Assembly (NCBI GenBank): GCA_916613615.1
Contig: OU744720.1
Coordinates: 475,749-539,748 of the forward strand
DNA: 64,000 nucleotides
Origin: Steromphala cineraria
Lineage: Eukaryota > Mollusca > Gastropoda > Trochida > Trochidae
Reading direction: 5' to 3'
In this document: in pieces, positions 23,001 to 38,000 of the stretch
Numbering within the stretch: the stretch's first letter is position 1
How the letters are laid out: each line of letters opens with the position of its first letter
The notes under the pieces: model-generated
What the model was told of the DNA's origin: nothing
The model's database searches: none
The model's input: only the letters and a program-made list of their open reading frames with translations
Position numbers and translations under genes: made by a program

Positions 23001-26000
23001 ACTAAAGTTGGTGAGAGAAACTGAAAGCCAATCTCTAAGAGTAAAGAATTACTTTGGTCAATTGACTAAAGTTGGTGACAGAAACTGAGAGCCAATCTCT
23101 AGAAGAACTGAAACCCTATGGTCACATGTAAACTGAGAGCTATCCTCTAGGAGAACTGCATTCCTATAGGAGAAAACTGAGAGCTAATCCCTTGGATACT
23201 GAAACACTATTTTTAGCTCATCTGGCCTGTAAGGCCCGATGGGCTTATGGCATGGCATGGTGTCCGGCGTCCGTCCGTCCATCCGTCCATCCGTCCATCC
23301 GTCCGTCCATCCGTCCGTAAACTTTGTGGAATTTCGACTTCTTCTCCAGAACCATAAGGCCTAGAAATCTAAAACTTTGTGTACAGACTCCTTGACTAGT
23401 GAGGATTAAAAATTGTAGCTTTGGTGGCCCTGTGACCCCTAATAAGGGCCACAGGGGCCACGCCCTTAAAACCTATTTTCATCTTCTTCTCCAGAACTAT
23501 GAGGCCTGGAAACCTAAAACTTTGTGTACAGACTCCTTGACTAGTGAGGATATAAAATTGTAGCTTTGGTGGCCCTGTGACCCCTAATAAGGACTACAGG
23601 GGCCACGCCCTAAAAACCTATTTTCATCTTCTTCTCCAGAACCATGAGGCCTAGAAATCTAAAACTTTGTGTACAGACTCCTTGACTAGTGAGGATTATA
23701 AATTGTAGCTTTGGTGGCCCTGTGACCCCTAATAAGGGTCACAGGGGCCACGCCTTAAAAACTTATTTTGATCTTCGTCCCCAGAACCATGAGGCCTAGA
23801 AAGCTGAAACTTTGTGTACAATCTCATTGACTAGTGAGGATTATAAATTGTAGCTTTAGTGGCCCTGTGACCCCTAATAAGGGCCACAGAGGCCACGCCC
23901 TAAAAACCTATTTTCATCTTCTTCTCCAGAACCATGAGGCCTAGAAAGCTGAAATTGTGTGTACAGACTCCTTGACTAGTGAGGATTATAAATTGTAGCT
24001 TTGGTGGTCCTGTGACCCCTAATAAGGGTCACAGGGGCCATGCCCTAAAAACCTATTTTCATCTTCTTCTCCAGAACCATGAGGCCTAGAAAGCTGGAAC
24101 TTTGTGTACAGACCCCTTGACTAGTGAGGATTATAAATTGTAGCTTTGGTGGCCCTGTGACCCTTAATAAGGGCCACAGGGGCCACGTCCTTAAAACCTT
24201 TTTCATCTTCTTCTCCAGAACCATGAGGCCTAGAAATCTAAAAATTTGTGTACAGACTCCTTGACTAGTGAGGATTATAAATTGTAGCTTTTGTGGCCCT
24301 GTGACCCCTAATAAGGGCCACAGGGGCCACGCCCTAAAAACTTATTTTGATCTTCGTCCCCAGAACCATGAGGCCTAGAAAGCTGAAACTTTGTGTACAA
24401 TCTCATTGACTAGTGAGGATTATAAATTGTAGCTTTAGTGGCCCTGTGACCCCTAATAAGGGCCACAGAGGCCACGCCCTAAAGACCTATTTTCATCTTC
24501 TTCTCCAGAACCATGAGGCCTAGAAAGCTGAAATTGTGTGTACAGACTCCTTGACTAGTGAGGATTATAAATTGTAGCTTTGGTGGTCCTGTGACCCCTA
24601 ATAAGGGTCACAGGGGCCATGCCCTAAAAACCTATTTTCATCTTCTTCTCCAGAACCATGAGGCCTAGAAAGCTGAAACTTTGTGTACAGACCCCTTGAC
24701 TAGTGAGGATTATAAATTGTAGCTTTGGTGGCCCTGTGACCCTTAAAAAGGGACACAGGGGCCACGTCCTAAAAACCTTTTTCATCTTCTTCTCCAGAAC
24801 CATGAGGCCTAGAAAACTGAAACTTTGTGTACAGACTCCTTGACTAGTGAGGATTATAAATTGTAGCTTTGGTGGTCCTGTGACCCCTAATAAGGGTCAC
24901 AGGGGCCATGCCCTAAAAACCTATTTTCATCTTCTTCTCCAGAACCATGAGGCCTAGAAAGCTGAAACTTTGTGTACAGACCCCTTGACTAGTGAGGATT
25001 ATAAATTGTAGCTTTGGTGGCCCTGTGACCCCTAATAAGGGTCACAGGGGCCATGCCCTAAAAACCTATTTTCATCTTCTTCTCCAGAACCATGAGGCCT
25101 AGAAAGCTGGAACTTTGTGTACAGACCCCTTGACTAGTGAGGATTATAAATTGTAGCTTTGGTGGCCCTGTGACCCTTAATCAGGGCCACAGGGGCCACG
25201 TCCTTAAAACCTTTTTCATCTTCTTCTCCAGAACCATGAGGCCTAGAAATCTAAAAATTTGTGTACAGACTCCTTGACTAGTGAGGATTATAAATTGTAG
25301 CTTTTGTGGCCCTGTGACCCCTAATAAGGGCCACAGGGGCCACGCCCTAAAAACTTATTTTGATCTTCGTCCCCAGAACCATGAGGCCTAGAAAGCTGAA
25401 ACTTTGTGTACAATCTCATTGACTAGTGAGGATTATAAATTGTAGCTTTAGTGGCCCTGTGACCCCTAATAAGGGCCACAGAGGCCACGCCCTAAAGACC
25501 TATTTTCATCTTCTTCTCCAGAACCATGAGGCCTAGAAAGCTGAAATTGTGTGTACAGACTCCTTGACTAGTGAGGATTATAAATTGTAGCTTTGGTGGT
25601 CCTGTGACCCCTAATAAGGGTCACAGGGGCCATGCCCTAAAAACCTATTTTCATCTTCTTCTCCAGAACCATGAGGCCTAGAAAGCTGAAACTTTGTGTA
25701 CAGACCCCTTGACTAGTGAGGATTATAAATTGTAGCTTTGGTGGCCCTGTGACCCTTAAAAAGGGCCACAGGGGCCACGTCCTAAAAACCTTTTTCATCT
25801 TCTTCTCCAGAACCATGAGGCCTAGAAAACTGAAACTTTGTGTACAGACTCCTTGACTAGTGAGGATTATAAATTGTAGCTTTGGTGGTCCTGTGACCCC
25901 TAATAAGGGTCACAGGGGCCATGCCCTAAAAACCTATTTTCATCTTCTTCTCCAGAACCATGAGGCCTAGAAAGCTGAAACTTTGTGTACAGACCCCTTG

Positions 26001-29000
26001 ACTAGTGAGGATTATAAATTGTAGCTTTGGTGGCCCTGTGACCCTTAATAAGGGCCACAGGGGCCACGTCCTAAAAACCTTTTTCATCTTCTTCTCCAGA
26101 ACCATGAGGCCTAGAAAACTGAAACTTTGTGTACAGCCTCCTTGACTAGTGAGGATTATAAATTGTAGCTTTGGTGGCCCTGTGACCCCTAATAAGGGCC
26201 ACAGGGGCCACACCCTAAAAACCTATTTTGATCTTCTTCCCTAGAACCATGAGGCCTAGAAATCTAAAAATTTGTGTACAGTCTCCTTGACTAGTGAGGA
26301 TTATAAATTGTAGCTTTTGTGGCCCTGTGACCCCTAATAAGGGCCACAGGGGCCACGCCCTAAAAACTTATTTTGATCTTCGTCCCCAGAACCATGAGGC
26401 CTAGAAAGCTGAAACTTTGTGTACAATCTCATTGACTAGTGAGGATTATAAATTGTAGCTTTAGTGGCCCTGTGACCCCTAATAAGGGCCACAGAGGCCA
26501 CGCCCTAAAAACCTATTTTCATCTTCTCCTCCAGAACCATGAGGCCTAGAAAGCTGAAATTGTGTGTACAGACTCCTTGACTAGTGAGGATTATAAATTG
26601 TAGCTTTGGTGGTCCTGTGACCCCTAATAAGGGTCACAGGGGCCATGCCCTAAAAACCTATTTTCATCTTCTTCTCCAGAACCATGAGGCCTAGAAAGCT
26701 GAAACTTTGGGTACAGACCCCTTGACTAGTGAGGATTATAAATTGTAGCTTTGGTGGCCCTGTGACCCTTAATAAGGGTCACAGGGGCCACGTCCTAAAA
26801 ACCTTTTTCATCTTCTTCTCCAGAACCATGAGGCCTAGAAAACTGAAATTTTGTGTACAGACTCCTTGACTAGTGAGGATTATAAATTGTAGCTTTTGTG
26901 GCCCTGTGACCCCTAATAAGGGCCACAGGGGCCACACCCTAAAACCTATTTTGATCTTCTTCCCTAGAACCATGAGGCCTAGAAATCTAAAAATTTGTGT
27001 ACAGACTCCTTGACTAGTGAGGATTATAAATTGTAGCTTTTGTGGCCCTGTGACCCCTAATAAGGGCCACAGGGGCCACGCCCTAAAAACTTATTTTGAT
27101 CTTCGTCCCCAGAACCATGAGGCCTAGAAAGCTGAAACTTTGTGTACAATCTCATTGACTAGTGAGGATTATAAATTGTAGCTTTAGTGGCCCTGTGACC
27201 CCTAATAAGGGCCACAGAGGCCACGCCCTAAAAACCTATTTTCATCTTCTTCTCCAGAACCATGAGGCCTAGAAAGCTGAAATTGTGTGTACAGACTCCT
27301 TGACTAGTGAGGATTATAAATTGTAGCTTTGGTGGTCCTGTGACCCCTAATAAGGGTCACAGGGGCCATGCCCTAAAAACCTATTTTCATCTTCTTCTCC
27401 AGAACCATGAGGCCTAGAAAGCTGGAACTTTGTGTACAGACCCCTTGACTAGTGAGGATTATAAATTGTAGCTTTGGTGGCCCTGTGACCCTTAATAAGG
27501 GCCACAGGGGCCACGTCCTTAAAACCTTTTTCATCTTCTTCTCCAGAACCATGAGGCCTAGAAATCTAAAAATTTGTGTACAGACTCCTTGACTAGTGAG
27601 GATTATAAATTGTAGCTTTTGTGGCCCTGTGACCCCTAATAAGGGCCACAGGGGCCACGCCCTAAAAACTTATTTTGATCTTCGTCCCCCGAACCATGAG
27701 GCCTAGAAAGCTGAAATTGTGTGTACAGACTCCTTGACTAGTGAGGATTATAAATTGTAGCTTTGGTGGTCCTGTGACCCCTAATAAGGGTCACAGGGGC
27801 CATGCCCTAAAAACCTATTTTCATCTTCTTCTCCAGAACCATGAGGCCTAGAAAGCTGAAACTTTGTGTACAGACCCCTTGACTAGTGAGGATTATAAAT
27901 TGTAGCTTTGGTGGCCCTGTGACCCTTAAAAAGGGCCACAGGGGCCACGTCCTAAAAACCTTTTTCATCTTCTTCTCCAGAACCATGAGGCCTAGAAAAC
28001 TGAAACTTTGTGTACAGACTCCTTGACTAGTGAGGATTATAAATTGTAGCTTTGGTGGTCCTGTGACCCCTAATAAGGGTCACAGGGGCCATGCCCTAAA
28101 AACCTATTTTCATCTTCTTCTCCAGAACCATGAGGCCTAGAAAGCTGAAACTTTGTGTACAGACCCCTTGACTAGTGAGGATTATAAATTGTAGCTTTGG
28201 TGGCCCTGTGACCCTTAAAAAGGGCCACAGGGGCCACGTCCTAAAAACCTTTTTCATCTTCTTCTCCAGAACCATGAGGCCTAGAAAACTGAAACTTTGT
28301 GTACAGACTCCTTGACTAGTGAGGATTATAAATTGTAGCTTTGGTGGTCCTGTGGCCCTTATTAGGGGTCACAGGGCCATGCCCTAAAAACCTATTTTCA
28401 TCTTCTTCTCCAGAACCATGAGGCCTAGAAAGCTGAAACTTTGTGTACAGACCCCTTGACTAGTGAGGATTATAAATTGTAGCTTTGGTGGCCCTGTGAC
28501 CCTTAATAAGGGCCACAGGGGCCACGTCCTAAAAACCTTTTTCATCTTCTTCTCCAGAACCATGAGGCCTAGAAAACTGAAACTTTGTGTACAGCCTCCT
28601 TGACTAGTGAGGATTATAAATTGTAGCTTTGGTGGCCCTGTGACCCCTAATAAGGGCCACAGGGGCCACACCCTAAAAACCTATTTTGATCTTCTTCCCT
28701 AGAACCATGAGGCCTAGAAATCTAAAAATTTGTGTACAGACTCCTTGACTAGTGAGGATTATAAATTGTAGCTTTTGTGGCCCTGTGACCCCTAATAAGG
28801 GCCACAGGGGCCACGCCCTAAAAACTTATTTTGATCTTCGTCCCCAGAACCATGAGGCCTAGAAAGCTGAAACTTTGTGTACAATCGCATTGACTAGTGA
28901 GGATTATAAATTGTAGCTTTAGTGACCCTGTGACCCCTAATAAGGGCCACAGAGGCCACGCCCTAAAAACCTATTTTCATCTTCTTCTCCAGAACCATGA

Positions 29001-32000
29001 GGCCTAGAAAGCTGAAATTGTGTGTACAGACTCCTTGACTAGTGAGGATTATAAATTGTAGCTTTGGTGGTCCTGTGACCCCTAATAAGGGTCACAGGGG
29101 CCATGCCCTAAAAACCTATTTTCATCTTCTTCTCCAGAACCATGAGGCCTAGAAAGCTGAAACTTTGGGTACAGACCCCTTGACTAGTGAGGATTATAAA
29201 TTGTAGCTTTGGTGGCCCTGTGACCCTTAATAAGGGTCACAGGGGCCACGTCCTAAAAACCTTTTTCATCTTCTTCTCCAGAACCATGAGGCCTAGAAAA
29301 CTGAAACTTTGTGTACAGACTCCTTGACTAGTGAGGATTATAAATTGTAGCTTTTGTGGCCCTGTGACCCCTAATAAGGGCCACAGGGGCCACACCCTAA
29401 AAACCTATTTTGATCTTCTTCTCTAGAACCATGAGGCCTAGAAAGCTGAAATTGTGTGTACAGACTCCTTGACTAGTGAGGATTATAAATTGTAGCTTTG
29501 GTGGTCCTGTGACCCCTAATAAGGGTCACAGGGGCCACGCCCTAAAAACCTATTTTCATCTTGTTCTCTAGAACCATGAGGCCTAGAAAGCTGAAACTTT
29601 GTGTACAGACTCCTTGACTGATGAGGATTATGAATTGTAGCTTTGATGGCCCTGTGACCCCTAATAAGGGCCACAGGGGCCATGCCCTAAAAACCTATTT
29701 TCATCTTCTTCTCTAGAACCATGATGCCTAGAAAGCTGAAACTTTGTGTACAGACTCCTTGACTAATGAGGATTATGAACTGTAGCTTTGGTGGTCCTGT
29801 GACCCCTAATATATATAAAGCATATTTGATAATGAAGCCTGATGAGCTACAGAGCCAATGGCTCTATTTTTTTTATAATCATTTGAATATTTTTATAGCA
29901 CGCATATCCATCCACTCGTGGTTGCTCAAGGCGCTTATTGTTTCCCCTGGTCAATATCATTCTTTCACCGTCCGATCATTTTTCAACTCCCTGGGGAGTA
30001 TTCAACCGGCTCAGGTTAGGGACCAGTCTATCCCTTGCAGGGTACCAATTCACAGCTGGGTGACTGAGACACATAGTCACAGCAGTTTGTCCAACACTGC
30101 TGAACACTGATAACCGACAGCTCGGCGTATGCACATGTTCATGTATCCACCATTCAGCCACTGACATGAATTCGTGGGATCTTTTAAGTGCGCAGTTTTT
30201 GTTCCACTACACACTAGGGCTCCAGGGTGACACTTTAAAGTTCTAAAAGAGTTGAACTGTAGGTTTTTACACCTTGGCCTTCATGGGATTAGAACCCCGG
30301 ACCTCAGCAACGTGAGACCAGTGTTCTTGCCGACTGAGCTATCCCGTACCCTATGGTCACATGAGAAACTTGAAGCCAATCTCTACGTGTACTGATCACT
30401 AGACTGTAGTTGATGGCAGTGATTGTAGAGGCGAGGGCCATGGAACAGTCCATCAGAGTCTTTTCAGAAACATCAGATCTTATATCACTCAATACCCTTC
30501 ATGAACATCCAGAAAACATACTTCTTGCTATTTGACACTTCAGAGAATATCATATTGTTTATACAAATCATAAAGGTAATTGAAAAAACATATGATACTA
30601 CAAGGTAATATTGCTCTGTCAGTCGCCAGGTATCTGATGTTCATTTGTGCATGAATGCTTCTGGTGGCGTAACAATTGCCGAGTGAAACATCAGTCGAAT
30701 AATCCTTAAATGCTTCAAAAGATCTCCTCATCTAGTTGACAGGCTAATTATAGGCCAGGTCTGCATCCTCATTGTCCTGTTCTGTTTTCTTAAGTCAAAT
30801 CCCTCAAAGAAGGAATGACAGGACAATCATGCAAGTCAAGAAAAAGGTCTTCTGAAACATGTAACGTGTAATTTTCTGGTGTTAGTGACCAGTTGAAAAA
30901 GTCATCCATCACTGGCTGGTATTGTTGAGGTAGAGATTACGGAGGAACAAAGTGATGTCAGCCCTCTCTTGTAGGTGATCCATCACCCTGACAACCTCAG
31001 TTGGATCTTCCTGTAAGTGGAAGACAGGGGAGGTAACTCTAAGTCTCTCATTTCTTGAGTTGGAAGAATGACCTCCCCTGACCTCGTCTCACCTTCTATT
31101 TCCTGTCATGCTGACTGTTAGTTTGAAGTTTGGCTTAAGTGCTCAGTTTTCGGTTATCTGAAGTGGATGTCTTATTTCTCTAACATGCAGTTCTAAAACG
31201 GTTATGGTTGAAGTATGTTTTGGTCAAGTCTACCTATCAAGCTAAGTTGGGACTGCTTTCATATCTTTCCTTGCTTTAGTGTTCATCTGTTATAAAACCA
31301 CAACAGCAGCAATTCAGCTGATAATAGATAATTGATAATTGTTTTAGCACAAGAAAATACCATGGTAACTTTTGAATGAAGAACAAATCTTTGAGAATAA
31401 AACTTCTTTAATCTATATTGATGATTTTTATCTAAGATTCCAATGATGAGACAAACAAATGATGACATTTGCACATGTTCAGGATACATTAACATAAATT
31501 CAAAATCCTGACATGATCACTCCAGTCCATTTTGATGTAGCTGAAGTGAACTGTCCCACACCCTAGTTCTGTCTCGTTCCTCACCTTCGCTCTTGACGTG
31601 CAGATACACGCATTGCTTTTAATTTATTATCTTATCCTTTTTAAATGCTGAGCTTGTTGTCAGCTGTGAAGTTGTCATGATGAAGGATGATGAATCTCTA
31701 GGTTAGCTGTGAACCAACAGTAGAGACAGCTTTCACCTCTTGCTTTTCACTTTATTGGCTTCTCTCTCAGGTTTCATGCTAAAATCAGGTGAAATGGTTG
31801 TAAATTGTATGATTTGATTTAATGAGAAGCAATATTAATTGTTCATTTCATGAGGTTTTTTTTTAATAGCATTTAAGTTTATGGTTATATCATATTATCA
31901 AGAATTATTGCTTCCTCAATACTATTAACTCCAATTAAGATTATACTTATTCTTACTTTCCAATCCATACATCAGCAATTATATATATATATGAATGCTC

Positions 32001-35000
32001 TGTACTGCAGAGGGAAGCCCTTACCTTTATGAAGATGATATAAGTTGATCAAGTTCCATAACAAGAAGTTAAAGATGAGCTTACCCTGTGTTGAAAATAG
32101 ACTAGTTAGCGTGCCCATTCTGAATCAAGAAGTTAAAGATGAGCTTACCCTGTGTTGAAGATAGACTAGTTAGCGTGCCCATTCTATTACCGATTGATGC
32201 ATCTGGGATGACGGTTAATTCACCTGCCAGTTACTGGACAGAGTGGTATAACGCTATTGATTCAACTCCCTCCTTTCTGATGGATGGGATCCAAAACATT
32301 GTCCTATGATTAAAACTTAAATTTTTTAGGTCCAAACCAAACTTTTTAACCTTTAAGGAGTGAACGGGCATGAAGACCAGATTGGATGTGATTGGTTTGG
32401 AGCCACAGTGCTAAATACGGGTCTACTCATGTCGAAAAATTACACATCTTGCAGCGAGATTAGTTTCTTATTGAGCGCTCTGCAGTTCATATGCCAAGAT
32501 AGGAGGTTCTGTAATATTGAGATAGTGATATTGGTAATCTGAGCGTGAAAACACACATTATTTGGAATTAAAATTGTTTTTCAGCGTCATTTTGTTGCAG
32601 TTAATATGAGAAAATGGATAAAAAAGTTTAAAAAGTTTTTATAGTTAAATTTTCTCATTATGTTCAATATGTTTTTGCAGGGAAAAAGTGACAAAAGTTC
32701 AGAATATAATGGATTTGAAAACATTTTCTTTAGTTTATGAGAGTTCATTTGAAAAATTATACACAGATTTTCTATAAAAATATATTATTTTTTCATGAAA
32801 TCTTATTGAAGGTATAAGATCTCCTCTTAGAAATTTTGTTCTGTGATGAAATTTGAAACCTGTTCCAAGTGTTAATCATGTATTCAAACACCAGGTTCTC
32901 AACAAGGGATACTTTACGAATTAATGCTTCAAGTTTAATCATTCATTATCTTTTCAATTTAAGTAATTATACACAACTGAAAAGGTAAAACATTAGTTTT
33001 ATCATATAGGACCCAAAAAAATGCGGCTCCAGTCAAATGAACAAAAACCATGATAACGTTAGAAGTTCTCGTCCTGCAGGGGTCATGTTGAAAGAGAAAA
33101 TATGAAAAATCATTTCTTTGATTCTTATAAGAAAGAACAAAAGACACAAATGAAGAGACATTTGGACTGAATGAGTGAGCATTGATTTCTTTCATCAGAT
33201 TTCCATTTTAAGTGATATGAGTCATAAAGGATAGCCTATTCCTTCCTGCCATATCCATGAGAACAATTGTTCAGCCAGTCAGAAATTGTGTCTATCATTT
33301 ATTTCAAGGTTTACACTTTGTCTGCTTTTATATCCGTCTTTGTCATTCTGAAAGAGATGAAAATTATTGTTGAATATGATTCATCTTTGTGAGCAAGAAG
33401 TTCAGCTGATGAATTCCCGATAAATGCTTGATGTAATGCAATAAGCTGATTGATAGCTGTTGAGTCAAGGTGCTTCATATTTGAAATGTTATATGGAAAT
33501 GAGTTTATTAAACTCAAGTCAAGTTCCAATGTATTCATATTAATGTTTTTTAGTAGGTTATAGACCTTGATAATATATTTTCAGTAAATTATGCTATTGT
33601 GTCACTTAATCCTCTAGATAATAAATATAACATATCTTCCTAATTACTGGCTCCCTCAGGATGGTGGTGATGTTTCTTCTGGAACTTGGCTGTCAAGACT
33701 CATATTTATATCTCTACACAAGTAGATGAAGTTTTGAGTATCCAAACTTTACTTGTTCTGAATGTGTTTCATGTCATGTTTTATTGGAAAGGGAAATTAC
33801 TTGACTGAGGATTTACCTGTGGATATTTTTTAACAAATGTTATTACTTTTTAGTTTATTATGGATCATCTTGTAGTACAAAACTTTTTTTTTCAAATTTC
33901 TCAGAAGACGCTTTACTTCCTCTGATATTTTTACATTTATATAATAAGTCGATTTTAATATAACAATTTCAAGTAAGTTATAATTGAATTTATCATCATC
34001 TTCTCCACAATGCATTGATGAAAAGATCACTATGCTTATGCAAGTAGTTATGTTGGAAGTAATTACAGACAAGACCATAAAAAACTATTCTAGACCTTTT
34101 TTAATTTTAGTGATCAATAATTAAGGACTTTTGCCAGAAACGTTCAATAAGAATTTCAAATAACAAAGAAGTCTCTTTACACCTGCCAATGAAATCTTTT
34201 ATGGTTGAAAGTAGATCTTCAAAAACGGCAATTTTTGCATAATTCACATTTTAATAATGGCTTTTGCTTCTCTCAGCGGCTGCACAAGACTTCCTCAGTT
34301 CAAAGTGCATTAATGTATTGTGGTAATGGAAAAGACATAAAACTTCAAAAGAAATTGCCTTGTCCTTTGTCTCAGAGAGAAATAAATGTGCTTTAATGGA
34401 AAGCATTCTCTGATGGAACCAAGTCTGCATCTAAAGTATATTAATCCTCATCGAGATTTCTTATAGATTCGGAAATCTTTTTGTATGAAATAAGGGCATT
34501 TGATGCATTCCATTGATTTAATGTCATCAATATTTAACATACTCTCTTATCCATTAATATGTTCAGGGAATCGATAATATTTCTTTGAATTGTTCGAGAG
34601 TTGTGTGTTTTTGAAGCATGCAATGAAACAAGAGGAAAGATTGAGGAAAACACCTTTGTAGTTGGAAGAGTGACTCATCGCATGAATACATTCCATCCTG
34701 CTTCGTCCACAGGGAAATACACACAGTTTATCAATTTCTCTCTGGCAAGAGGAAATCTTTTTTAAATAAAATAACCAATAAAAAGACAGATCATCTTTTC
34801 CCAGTTTGAAAAATCATGTTTTATTGATGTTCTGGCATGGCAATGTAAAATTCTTCTTTTGAAGAGGATTTCCATTTAACAGGTTGAGTTTCAGCTGCTC
34901 TAAATGTGCAAATTGGTTGAATAATTGGAATGACAAACTGTCGTAATCTGTTTTCACAAGTCGTGCTGTTGAGTAATGTCCGAATCATACCAGGATCATC

Positions 35001-38000
35001 AGATTTACTCTCCTGAAGATGTTTTGTGATAGTGCCCATATGAAGCTCAAGTCACTGACTGCACTGGTGTTACACTGTCAACTTCATAGATCCAGTTTGA
35101 TAGTGCTGTATGAAGCTCAAGTCACTGACTGCACTGGTGTTACACTGTCAACTTCATAGATCCAGTTTGATAGTGCTGTATGAAGCTCAAGTCACTGACT
35201 GCACTGGTGTTACAGTGTCAACTTCATAGATCCAGTTTGATAGTGCCCATATGAAGCTCAAGTCACTGACTGCACTGGTGTTACAGTGTCAACTTCATAG
35301 ATCAAGTTTGATAGTGCTGTATGAAGCTCAAGCCACTGACTGCATTGGTGTTACAGTGTCAACTTCATAGATCCAGTTTGATAGTGCTGTATGAAGCTCA
35401 AGTAACTGACTACATTGGTGTTACAGTGTCAACTTCATAGATCCAGTTTGATAGTGCCCATATGAAGCTCAAGTAACTGACTGCATTGGTGTTACAGTGT
35501 CAACTTCATAGATCCAGTTTGATAGTGCTGTATGAAGCTCAAGTCACTGACTGCACTGGTGTTATAGTGTCAACTTCATAGATCCAGTTTGATAGTGCTT
35601 GTATGAAGCTCAAGTCACTGACTGCACTGGTGTTACAGTGTCAACTTCATAGATCCAGTTTGATAGTGCCCATATGAAGCTCAAGTCACTGACTGCACTG
35701 GTGTTACAGTGTCAACTTCATAGATCAAGTTTGATAGTGCTGTATGAAGCTCAAGCCACTGACTGCATTGGTGTTACAGTGTCAACTTCATAGATCCAGT
35801 TTGATAGTGCTGTATGAAGCTCAAGTCACTGACTGCATTGGTGTTACACTGTCAACTTCATAGATCCAGTTTGATAGTGCTGTATGAAGCTCAAGTCACT
35901 GACTGCACTGCACTGGTGTTACAGTGTCAACTTCATAGATCCAGTTTGATAGTGCTGTATGAAGCTCAAGTCACTGACTGCACTGCACTGGTGTTACAGT
36001 GTCAACTTCATAGATCCAGTTTGATAGTGCTGTATGAAGCTCAAGTCACTGACTGCACTGGTGTTACACTGTCAACTTCATAGATCCAGTTTGATAGTGC
36101 TGTATGAAGCTCAAGTCACTGACTGCATTGGTGTTACAGTGTCAACTTCATAGATCCAGTTTGATAGTGCTGTATGAAGCTCAAGTCAACTTCATAGATC
36201 CAGTTTGATAGTGCTGTTTGAAGCTCAAGTCACTGACTGCATTGGTGTTACAGTGTCAACTTCATAGATCCAGTTTGATAGTGCTGTATGAAGCTCAAGT
36301 CACTGACTGCACTGGTGTTACACTGTCAACTTCATAGATCCAGTTTGATAGTGCTGTATGAAGCTCAAGTCAACTTCATAGATCCAGTTTGATAGTGCTG
36401 TATGAAGCTCAAGTCACTGACTGCACTGCACTGGTGTTACACTGTCAACTTCATAGATCCAGTTTGATAGTGCTGTATGAAGCTCAAGTCAACTTCATAG
36501 ATCCAGTTTGATAGTGCTGTATGAAGCTCAAGTCAACTTCATAGATCCAGTTTGATAGTGCTGTATGAAGCTCAAGTCACTGACTGCATTGGTGTTACAG
36601 TGTCAACTTCATAGATCCAGTTTGATAGTGCTGTATGAAGCTCAAGTCACTGACTGCACTGGTGTTACACTGTCAACTTCATAGATCCAGTTTGATAGTG
36701 CTGTATGAAGCTCAAGTCACTGACTGCACTGGTGTTACACTGTCAACTTCATAGATCCAGTTTGATAGTGCTGTATGAAGCTCAAGTCACTGACTGCACT
36801 GCACTGGTGTTACAGTGTCAACTTCATAGATCCAGTTTGATAGTGCTGTATGAAGCTCAAGTCACTGACTGCATTGGTGTTACAGTGTCAACTTCATAGA
36901 TCCAGTTTGATAGTGCTGTATGAAGCTCAAGTCACTGACTGCACTGCACTGGTGTTACAGTGTCAACTTCATAGATCCAGTTTGATAGTGCTGTATGAAG
37001 CTCAAGTCAACTTCATAGATCCAGTTTGAAAGTGCTGTATGAAGCTCAAGTCACTGACTGCACTGGTGTTACACTGTCAACTTCATAGATCCAGTTTGAT
37101 AGTGCTGTATGAAGCTCAGGTCACTGACTGCACTGCACTGGTGTTACAGTGTCAACTTCATAGATCCAGTTTGATAGTGCTGTATGAAGCTCAAGTCACT
37201 GACTGCACTGGTGTTACAGTGTCAACTTCATAGATCCAGTTTGATAGTGCTGTATGAAGCTCAAGTCACTGACTGCACTGGTGTTACACTGTCAACTTCA
37301 TAGATCCAGTTTGAAAGTGCTGTATGAAGCTCAAGTCACTGACTGCACTGGTGTTACACTGTCAACTTCATAGATCCAGTTTGAAAGTGCTGTATGAAGC
37401 TCAAGTCACTGACTGCACTGGTGTTACAGTGTCAACTTCATAGATCCAGTTTGATAGTGCTGTATGAAGCTCAAGTCACTGACTGCACTGGTGTTACAGT
37501 GTCAACTTCATAGATCCAGTTTGATAGTGCTGTATGAAGCTCAAGTCAACTTCATAGATCCAGTTTGATAGTGCTGTATGAAGCTCAAGTCAACTTCATA
37601 GATCCAGTTTGATAGTGCTGTACGAAGCTCAAGTCACTGACTGCATTGGTGTTACAGTGTCAACTTCATAGATCCAGTTTGATAGTGCTGTATGAAGCTC
37701 AAGTCACTGACTGCACTGGTGTTACAGTGTCAACTTCATAGATCCAGTTTGATAGTGCTGTATGAAGCTCAAGTCACTGACTGCACTGGTGTTACACTGT
37801 CAACTTCATAGATCCAGTTTGAAAGTGCTGTATGAAGCTCAAGTCACTGACTGCACTGGTGTTACACTGTCAACTTCATAGATCCAGTTTGAAAGTGCTG
37901 TATGAAGCTCAAGTCACTGACTGCACTGGTGTTACAGTGTCAACTTCATAGATCCAGTTTGATAGTGCTGTATGAAGCTCAAGTCACTGACTGCACTGGT

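Noticed and set aside
25926..28671. Minus-strand 95-codon frames ([18 protein letters not shown]...)
   Set aside because: They are readings of the 145-bp core satellite, repeated identically with the array.
30285..30346. tRNA gene
   Set aside because: A and B boxes are present, but no closing acceptor stem is seen and a long non-tRNA body follows. It is a SINE head.
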